Source of the DNA: Parafrankia discariae
GTDB taxonomy: Bacteria; Actinomycetota; Actinomycetes; Frankiales; Frankiaceae
Assembly (NCBI RefSeq): GCF_000373365.1
Contig: NZ_KB891170.1
Location: 1-64,000 of the forward strand
Direction: 5' to 3'
Length of the DNA: 64,000 nucleotides
Both the position numbers and the translations under genes were made by a program. A model generated the notes under the pieces. It was not told where the DNA came from and made no database searches. It saw only the letters and a program-made list of their open reading frames with translations. Below, one piece after another: positions 8,538 to 17,898 of the stretch (position 1 is its first letter; the number at the start of each line of letters is the position of its first letter).

Positions 8538-10195
8538 CACCACGGACCCCCGGGACAGCCGGGATCCAGGGCCCCGGAGCCGGGCCGGAGACCGCTTCGG
8601 CCAGCCTGGCCGTTCTTCCCACCCTGGCGGCGGCGCAGTTTCTCATGACCCTGGACAGCTCGGTGATGAACGTGTCGATCGCCACCGTGGCCTCGGACAT
8701 CGGCACCACGGTGACCGGAATCCAGACCGCCATCACCTTCTACACCCTGGTGATGGCGGCGTTCATGATTACGGGCGGCAGGCTGGGGCAGCTCTTCGGG
8801 CATCGGCGGGTGTTCACCATCGGCTGCGTCGTCTACGGCTGTGGGTCGCTGACGACAGCCGTCTCCGGGAATCTCGCCGCCCTCATGTTCGGCTGGTCGT
8901 TCCTCGAAGGGGTCGGTGCGGCGCTGATCATGCCCGCGGTTGTCGCACTGGTCGCGTCGAACTTCGCGGCGGCGCAGCGACCGCGCGCCTACGGGCTGGT
9001 CGCCGCCGCCGGCGCGATCGCGGTCGCGGCGGGCCCGCTCGTCGGCGGCCTGTTCACCACCTATCTGTCCTGGCGCTGGGTCTTCGCGGGCGAGGTTCTC
9101 GTGGTGGGCGTCATCCTGTGGCTGACCCGCGGGATGGCGGACACTCCGCCGACCGCGGGGGGACGCCTCGACCTCGTGGGTACCGGGCTGTCCGCGACCG
9201 GCCTGGCGCTCATCGTGTACGGCGTCCTTCGTTCGGGGAGCTGGGGCCTGGTCCGCCCGGCACCCGGAGCACCCGCCTGGCTGGGGCTCTCACCCGTGAT
9301 CTGGCTGGCCCTCGCGGGCGGAACCATCCTGCTGCTTTTTGTCCGGTGGCAGGACTACCGGCTGGCCCACGGCGCCGCCGCGCTGCTCGATCCGGCGCTG
9401 CTGCGGAGCCGGACGTTGCGGGCCGGGCTCACCTCGTTCTTCTTCCAGTATCTGCTCCAGGCGGGGCTTTTCTTCGTGGTCCCGCTGTATCTGTCGGTGG
9501 CGCTCGGGCTCTCGGCGGTCGCTACCGGCGTCCGCCTGCTGCCGCTGTCCGTCGCCCTGCTGGCAGCCGCCGTCGGCATCCCCAAGGTCTTCCCACATGC
9601 CTCACCGCGGCGCGTCATCCGCGGCGGTTTCCTCGCCTTGTTCGCCGGAATAGCAATCATGATTGCCGCTCTGGACGTCGGTGCCGGACCGGAGATCGTG
9701 ACCTGGCCGATGCTTCTCGCCGGCCTCGGGGTGGGCTCGCTCGCGTCGCAGCTCGGCAGCGTCACCGTCTCCGCCGTCGCCGACGAGCACACCGGCGAGG
9801 TCGGTGGGGTGCAGAACACGGTGACGAACCTGGGTGCGTCGATCGGTACCGCGGCGGCTGGAGCGGTGCTGATCTCCGCGCTGACCTCGTCGTTCCTCAC
9901 CGGCATACGGCACGACCCCGCCGTACCGGCCGAGCTGGGCGCACAGGCCGAGGTGCGGCTGAGCGAGGGCGTCCCCTTCCTGTCGGACCGGGATCTGAAG
10001 ATCAGGCTCGACGAGGCCGGAGTACCGCCGGACGCCGCAAGGGCGATCACCGCCACCAACGCGGACGCCCGCATCGATGGTCTGCGGGCGGCCCTGTCGC
10101 TGCTCGCCGCGATCGCCCTGACCGCGCTCTTCCTCACCCGCCGGCTCCCGGCTCGGCAGTCCGCGCCGGTACCGGTGCCCGGCCCGGTCACCTGA
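8534..10195 (+). CDS. MFS drug/metabolite exporter, DHA2 (14-TM) type
   Basis: Proton-driven major-facilitator antiporter of 553 residues. The first helix carries the DHA2 motif 'QFLMTLDSSVMNVSIATVASDI'. Motif A follows as 'GGRLGQLFGHRRVF' and motif C as 'GAIAVAAGPLVGGLFTTYLSWRWVF'. Hydrophobic segments are spread as in 14-helix EmrB/QacA transporters, with a large extracytoplasmic loop near residues 440-505. The start codon overlaps the BrkB-like gene stop by four bases, so the pair is co-translated. No regulator gene adjoins. The substrate cannot be assigned. Confidence 0.92.
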   Translation: MTPRTPGTAGIQGPGAGPETASASLAVLPTLAAAQFLMTLDSSVMNVSIATVASDIGTTVTGIQTAITFYTLVMAAFMITGGRLGQLFGHRRVFTIGCVVYGCGSLTTAVSGNLAALMFGWSFLEGVGAALIMPAVVALVASNFAAAQRPRAYGLVAAAGAIAVAAGPLVGGLFTTYLSWRWVFAGEVLVVGVILWLTRGMADTPPTAGGRLDLVGTGLSATGLALIVYGVLRSGSWGLVRPAPGAPAWLGLSPVIWLALAGGTILLLFVRWQDYRLAHGAAALLDPALLRSRTLRAGLTSFFFQYLLQAGLFFVVPLYLSVALGLSAVATGVRLLPLSVALLAAAVGIPKVFPHASPRRVIRGGFLALFAGIAIMIAALDVGAGPEIVTWPMLLAGLGVGSLASQLGSVTVSAVADEHTGEVGGVQNTVTNLGASIGTAAAGAVLISALTSSFLTGIRHDPAVPAELGAQAEVRLSEGVPFLSDRDLKIRLDEAGVPPDAARAITATNADARIDGLRAALSLLAAIALTALFLTRRLPARQSAPVPVPGPVT

Positions 10196-10241
10196 TCGCT
10201 CAGCGCCGCTGGCCAGAGACACATGCGCCGTTCCCGTGACC

Positions 10242-10306
10242 GTGCCCCGCCACGCCACGCCGGGGCGGGGCGGGGGGCCCGGGTCACGTCGGCGTGGCAC
10301 GGGCAC
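10242..10306 (+). terminator. Large GC-rich hairpin after the exporter gene
   Basis: GTGCCCCGCCACGCC at 10242-10256 pairs imperfectly with GGCGTGGCACGGGCAC at 10291-10306, with a G/C-rich loop between. It is 46 bases past the exporter stop. Actinobacterial terminators often lack a T-run, so this is a plausible end of the BrkB-like/MFS transcript. Confidence 0.5.
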
Positions 10307-10444
10307 CGCCGGCCCGGGTCAGTGGTTACATGCGCGGAACGGTGACAGCCACCCGCGGCCGGATGGACGCGGTGAGGACTGCCGGTAAGTCCACCGAAAC
10401 CAGGCCTCTGTTCCCAGCGCGCGGGGTTTTCCTCAAGGAGAGCG

Positions 10445-13294
10445 ATGAGCCGCAGCGGCAACCAGCTCAATGTCGACCATGACGACCTGGAGGACATTCG
10501 GCTCGCGGTTGTTCTCAATGGCGGGATAAGCCTCGCGGTGTGGATGAGCGGGGTGGTCAACGAGATCAACGCGCTGACCCGGAGCCGTCCGGGTGACCAG
10601 GGCGCGGGTAAGGCGGAGCCGCGCTTCTCGGAGTCGGCGACGGTCTACGGCGGGCTTCTTGATCTCGTCCACGGACGGGCGCGGGCCGATGTGATCGCGG
10701 GGACGTCGGCCGGGGGCGTCAACGGGGCTTTCCTGGCGTACGCCCAGGCGTACGGGGCCGATCTACGGCCGCTCGGCGAGTTGTGGGCCGAGCTGGGCTC
10801 GTTCGACACGCTGCTGCGCGACCCTCGTGAACCGCGGCCGGTGTCCCTCCTGCGCGGTGATGACTACTTCCTGCCCGAGCTGGTCAGTGCCTTCGAGCGC
10901 ATCGTGCCCGCGGGCGAACGGTCCCAGCGGTACGTGCCGCCGAGCGAGCGGCCGATCGACCTGATCATCAACACGACGCTGCTGCGCGGCCAGCCGAAAC
11001 AGTATGTCGACGATTTCGGGACGGAGATCATCGAGTCCGCCCACGCCGGAGTTCTCCGCTTCACCCGGGCCGCCGACGCGTCACCCGGGCTTGACCCGTT
11101 CCGGGATCCGGGAATCACCCGCCGGCTGGCGCTGGCGAGCCGGAGCACCGCGTCGTTCCCGGTCGCCTTCGAACCGAGTTTCGTCCCGGTGGGGGAAGCG
11201 GGGAGGGATTCCCACCATCCGGACATGGGCGCCGGCGCGGGCCGGCCGGCGGTGGCGCGGTTCGACCGGAGCCGGTATGTCATGGACGGCGGAGTGCTGC
11301 TGAACCAGCCGGTGAAACCGGCGCTCGCCGCGATCTACGCCCAGCCGGCGGAGCGACAGGTACGACGGCTCCTGGTGCAGGTGAACCCCGACCCGAGCAG
11401 TCCCGCCCCGGCCGAGGTCGCCGGCCTCGGCGACGTCTACAGCCTCGGCAGCGATACCGACGACCGGCCGCCGACGCCGGCCGCGGTGCTGCGGACGCTG
11501 GCCACGTTGCCCTACGCGCAGTCGGTCGACGCCGAGCTCACCGAGATCCAGGCGACGAACGACCGGGTCCGCCGCTACCGCCCTGACCGCGCGAGGATCG
11601 TCCACCACCTCAACGAGAAGCTCGCCGAGAAGCTGATGGGCGGCTACCGGACCACACGCTCGTACCAGGAGGCCGACCGCATCGGTGCGCTGCTGGCGGC
11701 GGCCACCCCGCGGCCCCGGATCTGGTGGAGCCGTCCCGAGCTCGCGGCGGTGCTACGGGACGTCGGCACACACGCCGGCGGCGTCTCCTACATACCACCG
11801 GACGACCATCTGCCAGCCGCTGACGCCGACCCCGCACGCTGGGCCTGGGGAGTCGAGCCGGTCGAGCGCATCGGCGCCCTCTCGGTCGACGTCTTCAAGC
11901 GTGCCATGTGGCTCGCCGATCCGACCGACCCCGCCGAGGCGACTACCCGCCGACGGCTGCGCGGGCACCGCCGGCGCCTCCACGAGGCGCTGGCCGAGCT
12001 TCGTGAATGCGGCCGCGACGACGAGGTGTTCTGGCGGAGCTGGGCCACCCGGCCGCCGGCTGCCCCGGCGCGGGGCTCGGACGCGACGGAGCGCCAGGAG
12101 TGCCTTCGTTCCTGGGTACAGGCCGCGCTGTCACGCTGGCCGCTGCCGCCGAGGGCCAAGGAGGCCCCGGCCGCCTCCCTACCTGACCGACTGGGCGCCG
12201 TCGCGGAGCGGATCGCGCGCGTCCTGGCCGAGGCGGGCGGCGATCTGCGGCATGTCGCCGCGCGCGCCCGGCCGGGCGGTCCGCCGGGTGGTCCGCCGGC
12301 CGGCCCGCCCGGCGCGGCTGGCGACCCCGAGGCGGCGGACGAGGCCGAGTTGCTGCACAACCTGGTCGAGGCGTTGTTTCCCGACGGCGCGCAGCCGTCC
12401 CCGGCATCGTTGCTGCGCAGGCTGCTGGCGGTAGAGGTGTGCCAGATCGCGATCTCCGGCGCGCCGCCCGAGGTGGAGCAGGAGGTGCTGCTCCAGCAGA
12501 TCAGCGGCTTCACCCCCAACTCGTTCGGCGGGCCCACCACCCCGGCCAAGATCGCCGGAACGGAACTGTTCTGGTTCGGCGGGTTCTCCAGCAGGTCCTG
12601 GCGGGTCAACGACTGGATCTGGGGCCGGCTGGACGGTGCCACGCGCATGGTCCAGGCCGTCCTCGACCCGGGCCGGCTGCGCCAGCTCGGCCTGTCGGCC
12701 AAGGACACTCACGACCAGCTGCGCCAGCTCGCCGTCGGGGGCAGCCATCAGACCCGGTTGGGCGAGCACTTTGACGCGCAGAGCGAGGCGATCCTCGCGG
12801 AGCTGTCCTTCCTCGACGATCCGGAGGCAAGAGCAGAACCCCTCGTGACGACTGCGCTCGCGGTCGCCCGGCGGCTGCACGCCGACATCCTCACCGAGGA
12901 GCTGCCCCGCCTCGCCGTCGCGATCGAGGAGGATCGGGAAGAAGGCGGCCTTCTCACCGCGGGGGCACGTTTCCTGCGGGTGTGGACGGCCACGCCCGAC
13001 CCCGGCCTGGACGAGCTCTTCGCCATGTTCGCCGACGCCGAGATCGCCACGGAGTCATGCGCCGAGGCGGTCTCAGCGGGGCTCCTCTGGAGATCGGCTG
13101 CCGTCGCCACACGGTTTGCCGCGGGTCTGTTCGCCCCGGTCCCGCCGGCCCATACCCCGATGCCGCGGACACTGGGACTGGCCTTCGACGTCGTTCGGAA
13201 GGAGGCCGGTAGCGTGCTGATGCTGCCCGCCGCGGTGATGAGATGGGCCGGCCGGCAAACCACCGCGAGGATCCGGGAAAGTATCGGCGGATGA
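10445..13294 (+). CDS. Large patatin-like phospholipase protein (DUF3376 type)
   Basis: Predicted lipid acyl hydrolase of 949 residues. The patatin core is at the N-terminus: glycine-rich oxyanion segment 'LNGGISLAVWMSG', nucleophile S88 in GTSAGG, and catalytic D281 in DGG ('VMDGGVLLNQP'). Both dyad residues are present. The remaining 600 or so residues are a long C-terminal region typical of actinobacterial patatin-like proteins annotated with DUF3376. It includes a Pro/Gly-rich linker near residues 600-625. An AAGGAG lies four bases before ATG 10445. No signal peptide is seen; the C-terminus 'VLMLPAAVMRWAG' is moderately hydrophobic. Function in lipid turnover or defence is unproven. Confidence 0.88.
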   Translation: MSRSGNQLNVDHDDLEDIRLAVVLNGGISLAVWMSGVVNEINALTRSRPGDQGAGKAEPRFSESATVYGGLLDLVHGRARADVIAGTSAGGVNGAFLAYAQAYGADLRPLGELWAELGSFDTLLRDPREPRPVSLLRGDDYFLPELVSAFERIVPAGERSQRYVPPSERPIDLIINTTLLRGQPKQYVDDFGTEIIESAHAGVLRFTRAADASPGLDPFRDPGITRRLALASRSTASFPVAFEPSFVPVGEAGRDSHHPDMGAGAGRPAVARFDRSRYVMDGGVLLNQPVKPALAAIYAQPAERQVRRLLVQVNPDPSSPAPAEVAGLGDVYSLGSDTDDRPPTPAAVLRTLATLPYAQSVDAELTEIQATNDRVRRYRPDRARIVHHLNEKLAEKLMGGYRTTRSYQEADRIGALLAAATPRPRIWWSRPELAAVLRDVGTHAGGVSYIPPDDHLPAADADPARWAWGVEPVERIGALSVDVFKRAMWLADPTDPAEATTRRRLRGHRRRLHEALAELRECGRDDEVFWRSWATRPPAAPARGSDATERQECLRSWVQAALSRWPLPPRAKEAPAASLPDRLGAVAERIARVLAEAGGDLRHVAARARPGGPPGGPPAGPPGAAGDPEAADEAELLHNLVEALFPDGAQPSPASLLRRLLAVEVCQIAISGAPPEVEQEVLLQQISGFTPNSFGGPTTPAKIAGTELFWFGGFSSRSWRVNDWIWGRLDGATRMVQAVLDPGRLRQLGLSAKDTHDQLRQLAVGGSHQTRLGEHFDAQSEAILAELSFLDDPEARAEPLVTTALAVARRLHADILTEELPRLAVAIEEDREEGGLLTAGARFLRVWTATPDPGLDELFAMFADAEIATESCAEAVSAGLLWRSAAVATRFAAGLFAPVPPAHTPMPRTLGLAFDVVRKEAGSVLMLPAAVMRWAGRQTTARIRESIGG

Positions 13295-13431
13295 CCCGGG
13301 AATGAGAGTCCCGCCCGTGTCGCCGACCGCCGAAGACCAGCTCCTGATTTCAGTGCCGGGATGTCGGCACCGAGACCGAACCTCGCGATTCCCGCCTCTG
13401 GTGCCCGGTACCCCCGGCCGACCTGCGGTGA

Positions 13432-13877
13432 TCAGGGCTGCGGATATGGGCCGCTCGGGCCGCCGGGATCGGGAAGCCTGGGGTGAGGGCCCGAGGGCGG
13501 GGGCGGCTGCCACCCCTGCGGCGGTGGCCCCCCCGGCAGTTGCTGCGGCGTCCACTGGCCACCGGAGTCGGGGATCGGATGCTGCGCCGGAGGGCCGTAC
13601 GGGCCCGGCTGCTGGTACCACGACGGATCGCCCGGTGGGCCCGGGATCGCGGGGGCGGCGGGTAGTACGCGATTCCGACGGCCTGCGAAGACGTGTCCCT
13701 GTTCCCGGAGCTCACCGCCAGGGCCAGAGACCCGACCCATCCGATGATTGTCCAGCCGAGAAAGAAATTGATCACGATGACCGACGCGACCTGCCGCTTG
13801 CGCACCATCGCAATGATGCTCGGCAGGAAATACGATGGGACACCAATAAGCAGATAAAACCAGATGACAGCCTTCAC
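13432..13877 (-). pseudogene. Superinfection-immunity-type membrane protein, frameshifted
   Basis: The reverse strand from GTG 13877 encodes two membrane helices, 'AVIWFYLLIGVPSYFLPSIIAMV', 'RKRQVASVIVINFFLGWTIIGWVGSLALAVSSG', the hallmark of the superinfection immunity domain (Imm_superinfect). A GGGGGA ribosome site precedes it. After 'AYYPPP' the frame turns into basic nonsense, whereas the neighbouring frame continues with a sensible Pro/Gly-rich tail ('GPPGDPSWYQQPGPYG', 'PPPQGWQPPPPSGPH') ending at 13432. One extra G in the G5 run at 13651-13655 would join the two into a single protein of 148 residues. So this is either a sequencing or assembly slip, phase variation at a homopolymer, or a real pseudogene. 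Confidence 0.7.
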
Positions 13878-14109
13878 TAAATCCCCCGCTCCCCCGGAGC
13901 AACGACACAGCGCAGCCTGACCGGATAGTAGCACGATGACGACATCCCACTCCGATGCTGCAAGCGCGATATTACGGGCCGGCGACGCCCACGCCCGTTA
14001 GTTGCTTTGAAGCAGGCATCAGGCCGGGCCCGACATAGCCAGCACATCGGGAACGAGAGGGCCACGGGGCGCCGTCGCCACGGAGCCGCGTCCGTGGCAC
14101 GCTGAACCG

Positions 14110-14283
14110 GTGAGATTTCCACTTCACCAATGGGTGCGGCGGGTGAACGCCCGTCGCCCCGTGCTGCTGGTTCCGCCGACGGTTCCCTGGCGAGGCCCCG
14201 TGGTCTTCCACTGCCCGGCGTGTCGGCACGCGGCGTCCGAAGCTCCTGGATGTCCGTCGTGCGGACACGGTGTCACGGTGTAA
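14110..14283 (+). CDS. Small zinc-ribbon protein (57 aa)
   Basis: A GTG-initiated frame of 57 residues: 'VRFPLHQWVRRVNARRP', 'VLLVPPTVPWRGPVVFHC', then a C-terminal 'HCPACRH...PGCPSCGHG'. The two CxxC knuckles, each followed by a His two residues later and 13 residues apart, form a treble-clef/zinc-ribbon signature. Third codon positions are mostly G or C. No convincing Shine-Dalgarno is present, so translation might be leaderless. It lies alone between the immunity-type gene and the peptide-binding protein gene. Function unknown. Confidence 0.5.
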   Translation: MRFPLHQWVRRVNARRPVLLVPPTVPWRGPVVFHCPACRHAASEAPGCPSCGHGVTV

Positions 14284-14393
14284 GGCAACCACCGGCACGG
14301 CCGGCGAGCGGCTGGCGGGCGCCTTGCGCCGCGGCCAGCCCTGGCGAGCCTGCCCTGGACGTCGCCGGCAGTGGCGGAGGCCGGCACACCGTC

Positions 14394-14435
14394 GACGCCC
14401 CAGGGCACCGAGCTGCACGGCGGCCCTGGGGCGTC
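14394..14435 (-). terminator. Terminator of the peptide-binding protein gene
   Basis: Perfect 13-bp inverted repeat: GACGCCCCAGGGC (14394-14406) and GCCCTGGGGCGTC (14423-14435) around a 16-base loop. It begins 17 bases beyond the stop of the minus-strand binding-protein gene, as expected for a hairpin terminator. Confidence 0.75.
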
Positions 14436-14451
14436 ATCGCGGGGGTCGGGG

Positions 14452-16020
14452 CTACTTCTCGATCCACAACTCCTCGGGCAGCAGGGAGCCGGCACCGTAC
14501 TGCCTGAGGCCACCGACGTTCTTGGCCGCGACCACACCGGGGGCCGACCGCATGAGGAAGACGAACGGCGTCACCGCGGTGAGTCGTGCCTGTACCTTGT
14601 CGTAGGCCGCCTTACGCTCCGCCACCGAGGTCGCGGTCCGGCCGGCCAGCAGAGCCGCGTCCAGTTCCGGGTCCACGACACCGGTCATGTTCGCCGGCGA
14701 GTTCCCGGTGAGGTTCGCCAGCAGCCGCGGCTCGGGGTCCTGGAAAGCCACCGAGGACACGACGACGTCGAAGTCGTGGGTCGAGCGCAGCGCGGCGCCC
14801 TTCGCGAAGTCGATGACCGCAACCTCGACCTTGACGTTCTTGAAGCTGCTTAGCTGGGCCTGGACGTTCTCCGCGATCGCCCTGTTCTCGCTGGTCGGGA
14901 AGCTGGAGAAGGTGAACGACACCGGTTTGCCCTCGGCCGCCAGCTCATCGAAAAGCTTCTGTGCCTTCGCCCGGTCTACGGATCTCAGCGACGTCTTCGA
15001 GTAGAAGGGGGAGGATTTCGCGAACAGCGTGTCGGCGACGCTGCCCTTCCCGGCGTAGACGGCGAGGTTCAGCGCATCGATGTCCAGCGCAGCGGAAACG
15101 GCCTGCCGCGCCCGTATGTCGTTGAACGGGGCCCGACGCGAGTTCATCGCCAGGAAGTTGCCACCGCTGAGCGGCAGCAGGTTGGTGGGGAGACCAGCGC
15201 TCTCCGCCTTCCCGAGATTGACCCAGTTCGTTTCGATGGATACATCGGCGCCGCCGCTGCTCAGCGTGTTGTAACGCTGGTCGGACTCGAGCACCGTGCG
15301 TATCGTGAGCCCGTCGAGATAGGGCTTCGGCGTGTCCCAGTAGCGCGGGTTCTTCGTGAGTTTGATCTCGGCCTGACGAGTCCAGCTCTGCAGGGTGAAG
15401 GGGCCCGCGCCGATCGGCTCGCTGTCGAAGGACTGCGCGCCCTTCTGCAGGGCCGCCGGGGAGGCCACCCAGTTCAGGGACGTGCTGACGACCGCCTGCG
15501 CGAACGCCGCGATGGGCGTGGTCATTGTGACCTTCAGCGTGCGGTCGTCGACCGCTTCGGACGAGGCGACCATGGACGCTTCCGGCAGGCTCGGCGACGC
15601 GGTCGCCCGGTCCTTGACGCGGTCCCAGTTGAACTTCACAGCCGCGGCGTTCAGGGGCGTACCGTCGGAGAAGACCAAGTCAGGGCGTAGCTTCAGCTCA
15701 AAGGTGGCTCCGCCGTCGGTTGTGCTGAAGGACTCTGCCAGCGAGTAGCCGACTTTGCTGGTCTCGTCCGTGGTCAGCAACGTGCCGTACAGGGCGTTGC
15801 CCAGCACCGCCGTGATCGCCGCCTGGTTGGACAGCAACGCCGGGTCCAGGCTGTTCGGGTCACTGACCATGAGGATCCGCGCGATGCCACCCGAGACGGG
15901 TTTGCCGGAGGCATCGCTGGCCGGGCTGGCCGTGTCGGAATCACCGCCCCCGCAGGCTCCCAGAACAAGGGTAGCGACGCAGACCACGGCCGCGCCGAGT
16001 AATCGCTTCTTACGCGCCAT
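14452..16020 (-). CDS. Peptide/nickel-type ABC substrate-binding lipoprotein (SBP_bac_5)
   Basis: Extracytoplasmic solute receptor of 522 residues. A lipobox ('LVLGAC', lipidated C23) follows a KKR-started hydrophobic segment. The mature part follows the SBP_bac_5 plan: 'GGIARILMVSDPNSLDPALL', 'LAESFSTTDGGATFELKLRPDLVFSDGTPLNAAAVKFNWDRV', 'FNDIRARQAVSAALD'. It would deliver oligopeptides or related ligands to an ABC importer. No permease or ATPase genes are adjacent, so it is an orphan receptor. GAGAGG lies eight bases before ATG 16020, and a strong hairpin follows the stop. Confidence 0.92.
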   Translation of the reverse strand: MARKKRLLGAAVVCVATLVLGACGGGDSDTASPASDASGKPVSGGIARILMVSDPNSLDPALLSNQAAITAVLGNALYGTLLTTDETSKVGYSLAESFSTTDGGATFELKLRPDLVFSDGTPLNAAAVKFNWDRVKDRATASPSLPEASMVASSEAVDDRTLKVTMTTPIAAFAQAVVSTSLNWVASPAALQKGAQSFDSEPIGAGPFTLQSWTRQAEIKLTKNPRYWDTPKPYLDGLTIRTVLESDQRYNTLSSGGADVSIETNWVNLGKAESAGLPTNLLPLSGGNFLAMNSRRAPFNDIRARQAVSAALDIDALNLAVYAGKGSVADTLFAKSSPFYSKTSLRSVDRAKAQKLFDELAAEGKPVSFTFSSFPTSENRAIAENVQAQLSSFKNVKVEVAVIDFAKGAALRSTHDFDVVVSSVAFQDPEPRLLANLTGNSPANMTGVVDPELDAALLAGRTATSVAERKAAYDKVQARLTAVTPFVFLMRSAPGVVAAKNVGGLRQYGAGSLLPEELWIEK

Positions 16021-16819
16021 CAGTGACCTCTCGTTATGTACGTGGCGAAATCAGGGAATCGATCGGTCAACGCCCTTCAGGGCACGCTGGGACGACGGAT
16101 CGGCCGGCCAGAGAGGGTCCGGGCAGCCGCGGAGAAGGCAGTGCTTCGCGGGCGGGCGACCCGCCATCGCGACGCATTCCGTCAGGTTCGTCGAGCCGGA
16201 AAGTCAGGCCCTCCGTGCGCACGGAGGGCCATCGACCGATCTGTACGAGTTATTTAGCGGGACTTACTTCCGTGAACCGGGTGGGCCGTGGCTCATGCCG
16301 GTACTCGACCATGGTGACTTTGGAACACCATCGAGGGTGAGGCACTCGCCGGTAACCGCACCCGCATATCGGGAACCAACCCGCCCCGCCACGGCGCCCC
16401 CGGCTATACCAGAATCCACCTCGTCCTCCCCAGGGCGCCGGCTGAGTGTCGGTAGGATGCCACCAATATCTGTGTTTCGGCAATACCCGACGACGACGAA
16501 AACGGGCCGGTCTGACCACGGCGCCCTCCGGGCCACCCGGGCCGGAGCCCCCGCGGCGACCGGCGGCAGGGGCGCGAGCCGATCCTGCGCGGCCGAGCCG
16601 GACACCGCCCGACGGCGGTTGCACAGTACACAGATCTCCGAACAAATGGACATACCAGAATCAACGCGACACAACATGCGGCCTCGCGATCGCCACAGTG
16701 TTCTCGTAACTACCCTGGGCGCTCGACGGCTGATCGCGACACCCGCTAGCGTGCGAGGTCCGGGGAGGGGTAGAGCGGCGCCGGCTGTCGTCGGCGCTCC
16801 GGCCACGGAGGTAGTTCCG
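16021..16819. other. 800-bp gene-free region between divergent genes
   Basis: I find no credible gene here; open frames lack family pattern and codon bias. It holds the divergent promoters of the peptide-binding protein gene (leftward) and the expansin-like gene (rightward). The main visible element is the perfect 24-bp palindrome at 16207-16230. GGAGG at 16807-16811 belongs to the expansin-like gene. Confidence 0.6.
16207..16230. promoter_or_regulatory. Perfect 24-bp palindrome
   Basis: GGCCCTCCGTGC at 16207-16218 is followed immediately by its exact reverse complement at 16219-16230. With no loop, it suits a dimeric repressor site better than a transcript hairpin. It is about 190 bp upstream of the binding-protein start codon. 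Confidence 0.6.
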
Positions 16820-17827
16820 ATGTCCCCCGCCCCAGGTTTCGTCGCGCCGGTTCGGCGTGCCCTGCTCGGCATGGCGGCGGCGACCGCCGCCGCCGTTCTC
16901 GCCACCGGCTGCCAACCGGCGGTCGGCGGTGGTCCGCCGGAGCCCGGCCCGGTCAGCACCGCGACCGCGGCGGCTACGCCCGGTCCGTCGTCCACGCCCA
17001 TCTCGGGGCCCACGGCCGGCTCGGCGCCCTCGGTCACCCCAGTGCCCCCGATCAGCCCCGCTCCTTCCGCCCGACCGACGATCGGCGGCACCGCCGGGCC
17101 GGGTACCGGTGCCTCGACCGCGCCCACCGGTCCGTCGGCGCCGCCCGGCCGGCCTTCGGTGACAGGCGTGCCGGCGCCGGGCGCACCGGCAGGGCCGACA
17201 ACCGTGCCGGTCACACCCGGCCGGATCCAGCCGGGTGTGGTCCGCACCGGTCCGGCGACGCACTACGGCGCGGACGGCGGCGGCAACTGCATGTTCGACC
17301 CGCTGACCGATCCCGCCATGCCGGTGGTGGCGATGAACGAGACCGACTACGAGACGGCCCGCGCCTGCGGCGCGTACATCGAGGTCACCGGACCCGGTGG
17401 CACCACGGTCGTGAAGGTCACCGACCGGTGCCCCGAGTGCGGCCCTGGTCATCTCGACCTGAGTCAGCAGGCCTTCGCCCGGATCGCCGGCGGCACACCC
17501 GGGCTGGTCGACGTCTCCTGGCGGCTGGTCAGCCCGGCCGACATCGGACCGGTCCAGTTCCGGATCAAGGAGGGGTCCTCGGCCTACTGGCTGGCCATCC
17601 AGGTCCGTAACCACCGCAATCCCGTCGTCGCGCTCGAGGTCCAGGTGAACGGGGCCTGGACGGCGCTGCCGCGGGAGATGTGGAACTACTTCGTGGCACC
17701 GCAGGGGCTCGGCCCGGGGCCGTTCACCGTGCGGGTCACCGACATCTACGGCGAGCGGCTGGTCGAGACCGTGAAGCTGGCGCCCGCCGCGGTGCAGACG
17801 ACCGGCAGCCAGTTCGTCCGGCACTGA
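16820..17827 (+). CDS. Bacterial expansin-like lipoprotein
   Basis: Cell-surface protein of 335 residues related to Bacillus EXLX1, which loosens cellulose and peptidoglycan networks without hydrolysis. It has a lipobox ('LATGC', C31), then a Pro/Thr/Ser-rich wall-spanning linker to about residue 140. Next comes the D1 double-psi barrel ('ATHYGADGGG', 'AMNETDYETARACGAYIEV', 'VKVTDRCPECGPGHLDLS'), then the D2 carbohydrate-binding domain ('FRIKEGSSAYWLAIQVRNH', 'MWNYFVAPQGLGPGPFTVR'). The TD of 'VTDRCPE' corresponds to the essential Asp of EXLX1, and D2 surface aromatics are retained (Y and W of 'SSAYWLA'). GGAGG lies eight bases upstream of ATG 16820. Expansins often aid plant colonisation. 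Confidence 0.9.
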   Translation: MSPAPGFVAPVRRALLGMAAATAAAVLATGCQPAVGGGPPEPGPVSTATAAATPGPSSTPISGPTAGSAPSVTPVPPISPAPSARPTIGGTAGPGTGASTAPTGPSAPPGRPSVTGVPAPGAPAGPTTVPVTPGRIQPGVVRTGPATHYGADGGGNCMFDPLTDPAMPVVAMNETDYETARACGAYIEVTGPGGTTVVKVTDRCPECGPGHLDLSQQAFARIAGGTPGLVDVSWRLVSPADIGPVQFRIKEGSSAYWLAIQVRNHRNPVVALEVQVNGAWTALPREMWNYFVAPQGLGPGPFTVRVTDIYGERLVETVKLAPAAVQTTGSQFVRH

Positions 17828-17863
17828 TCAACCCACGACAGGACCGCTCGACCCACGGCGGGA

Positions 17864-17898
17864 CCGCGGCGCGGCGCACTGGCGACGCCGCGCCGCGG
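17864..17898 (+). terminator. Terminator of the expansin-like gene
   Basis: Perfect 13-bp inverted repeat: CCGCGGCGCGGCG (17864-17876) and CGCCGCGCCGCGG (17886-17898) with a 9-base loop, starting 36 bases past the stop codon. Confidence 0.75.

Noticed and set aside
13432-13877. Prophage signature from the superinfection-immunity-type domain
   Set aside because: The domain is widespread in non-phage membrane proteins and no phage genes surround it.
15755-16819. Upstream extension of the expansin-like frame into a 690-residue protein
   Set aside because: The lipoprotein signal and GGAGG mark ATG 16820; the extension is antisense to the binding-protein gene and compositionally non-coding.
16700-16819. 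Cyclic-di-AMP (ydaO) riboswitch before the expansin-like gene
   Set aside because: Such switches often precede actinobacterial wall-remodelling genes, but I cannot find the conserved core; only a small GC hairpin is present.
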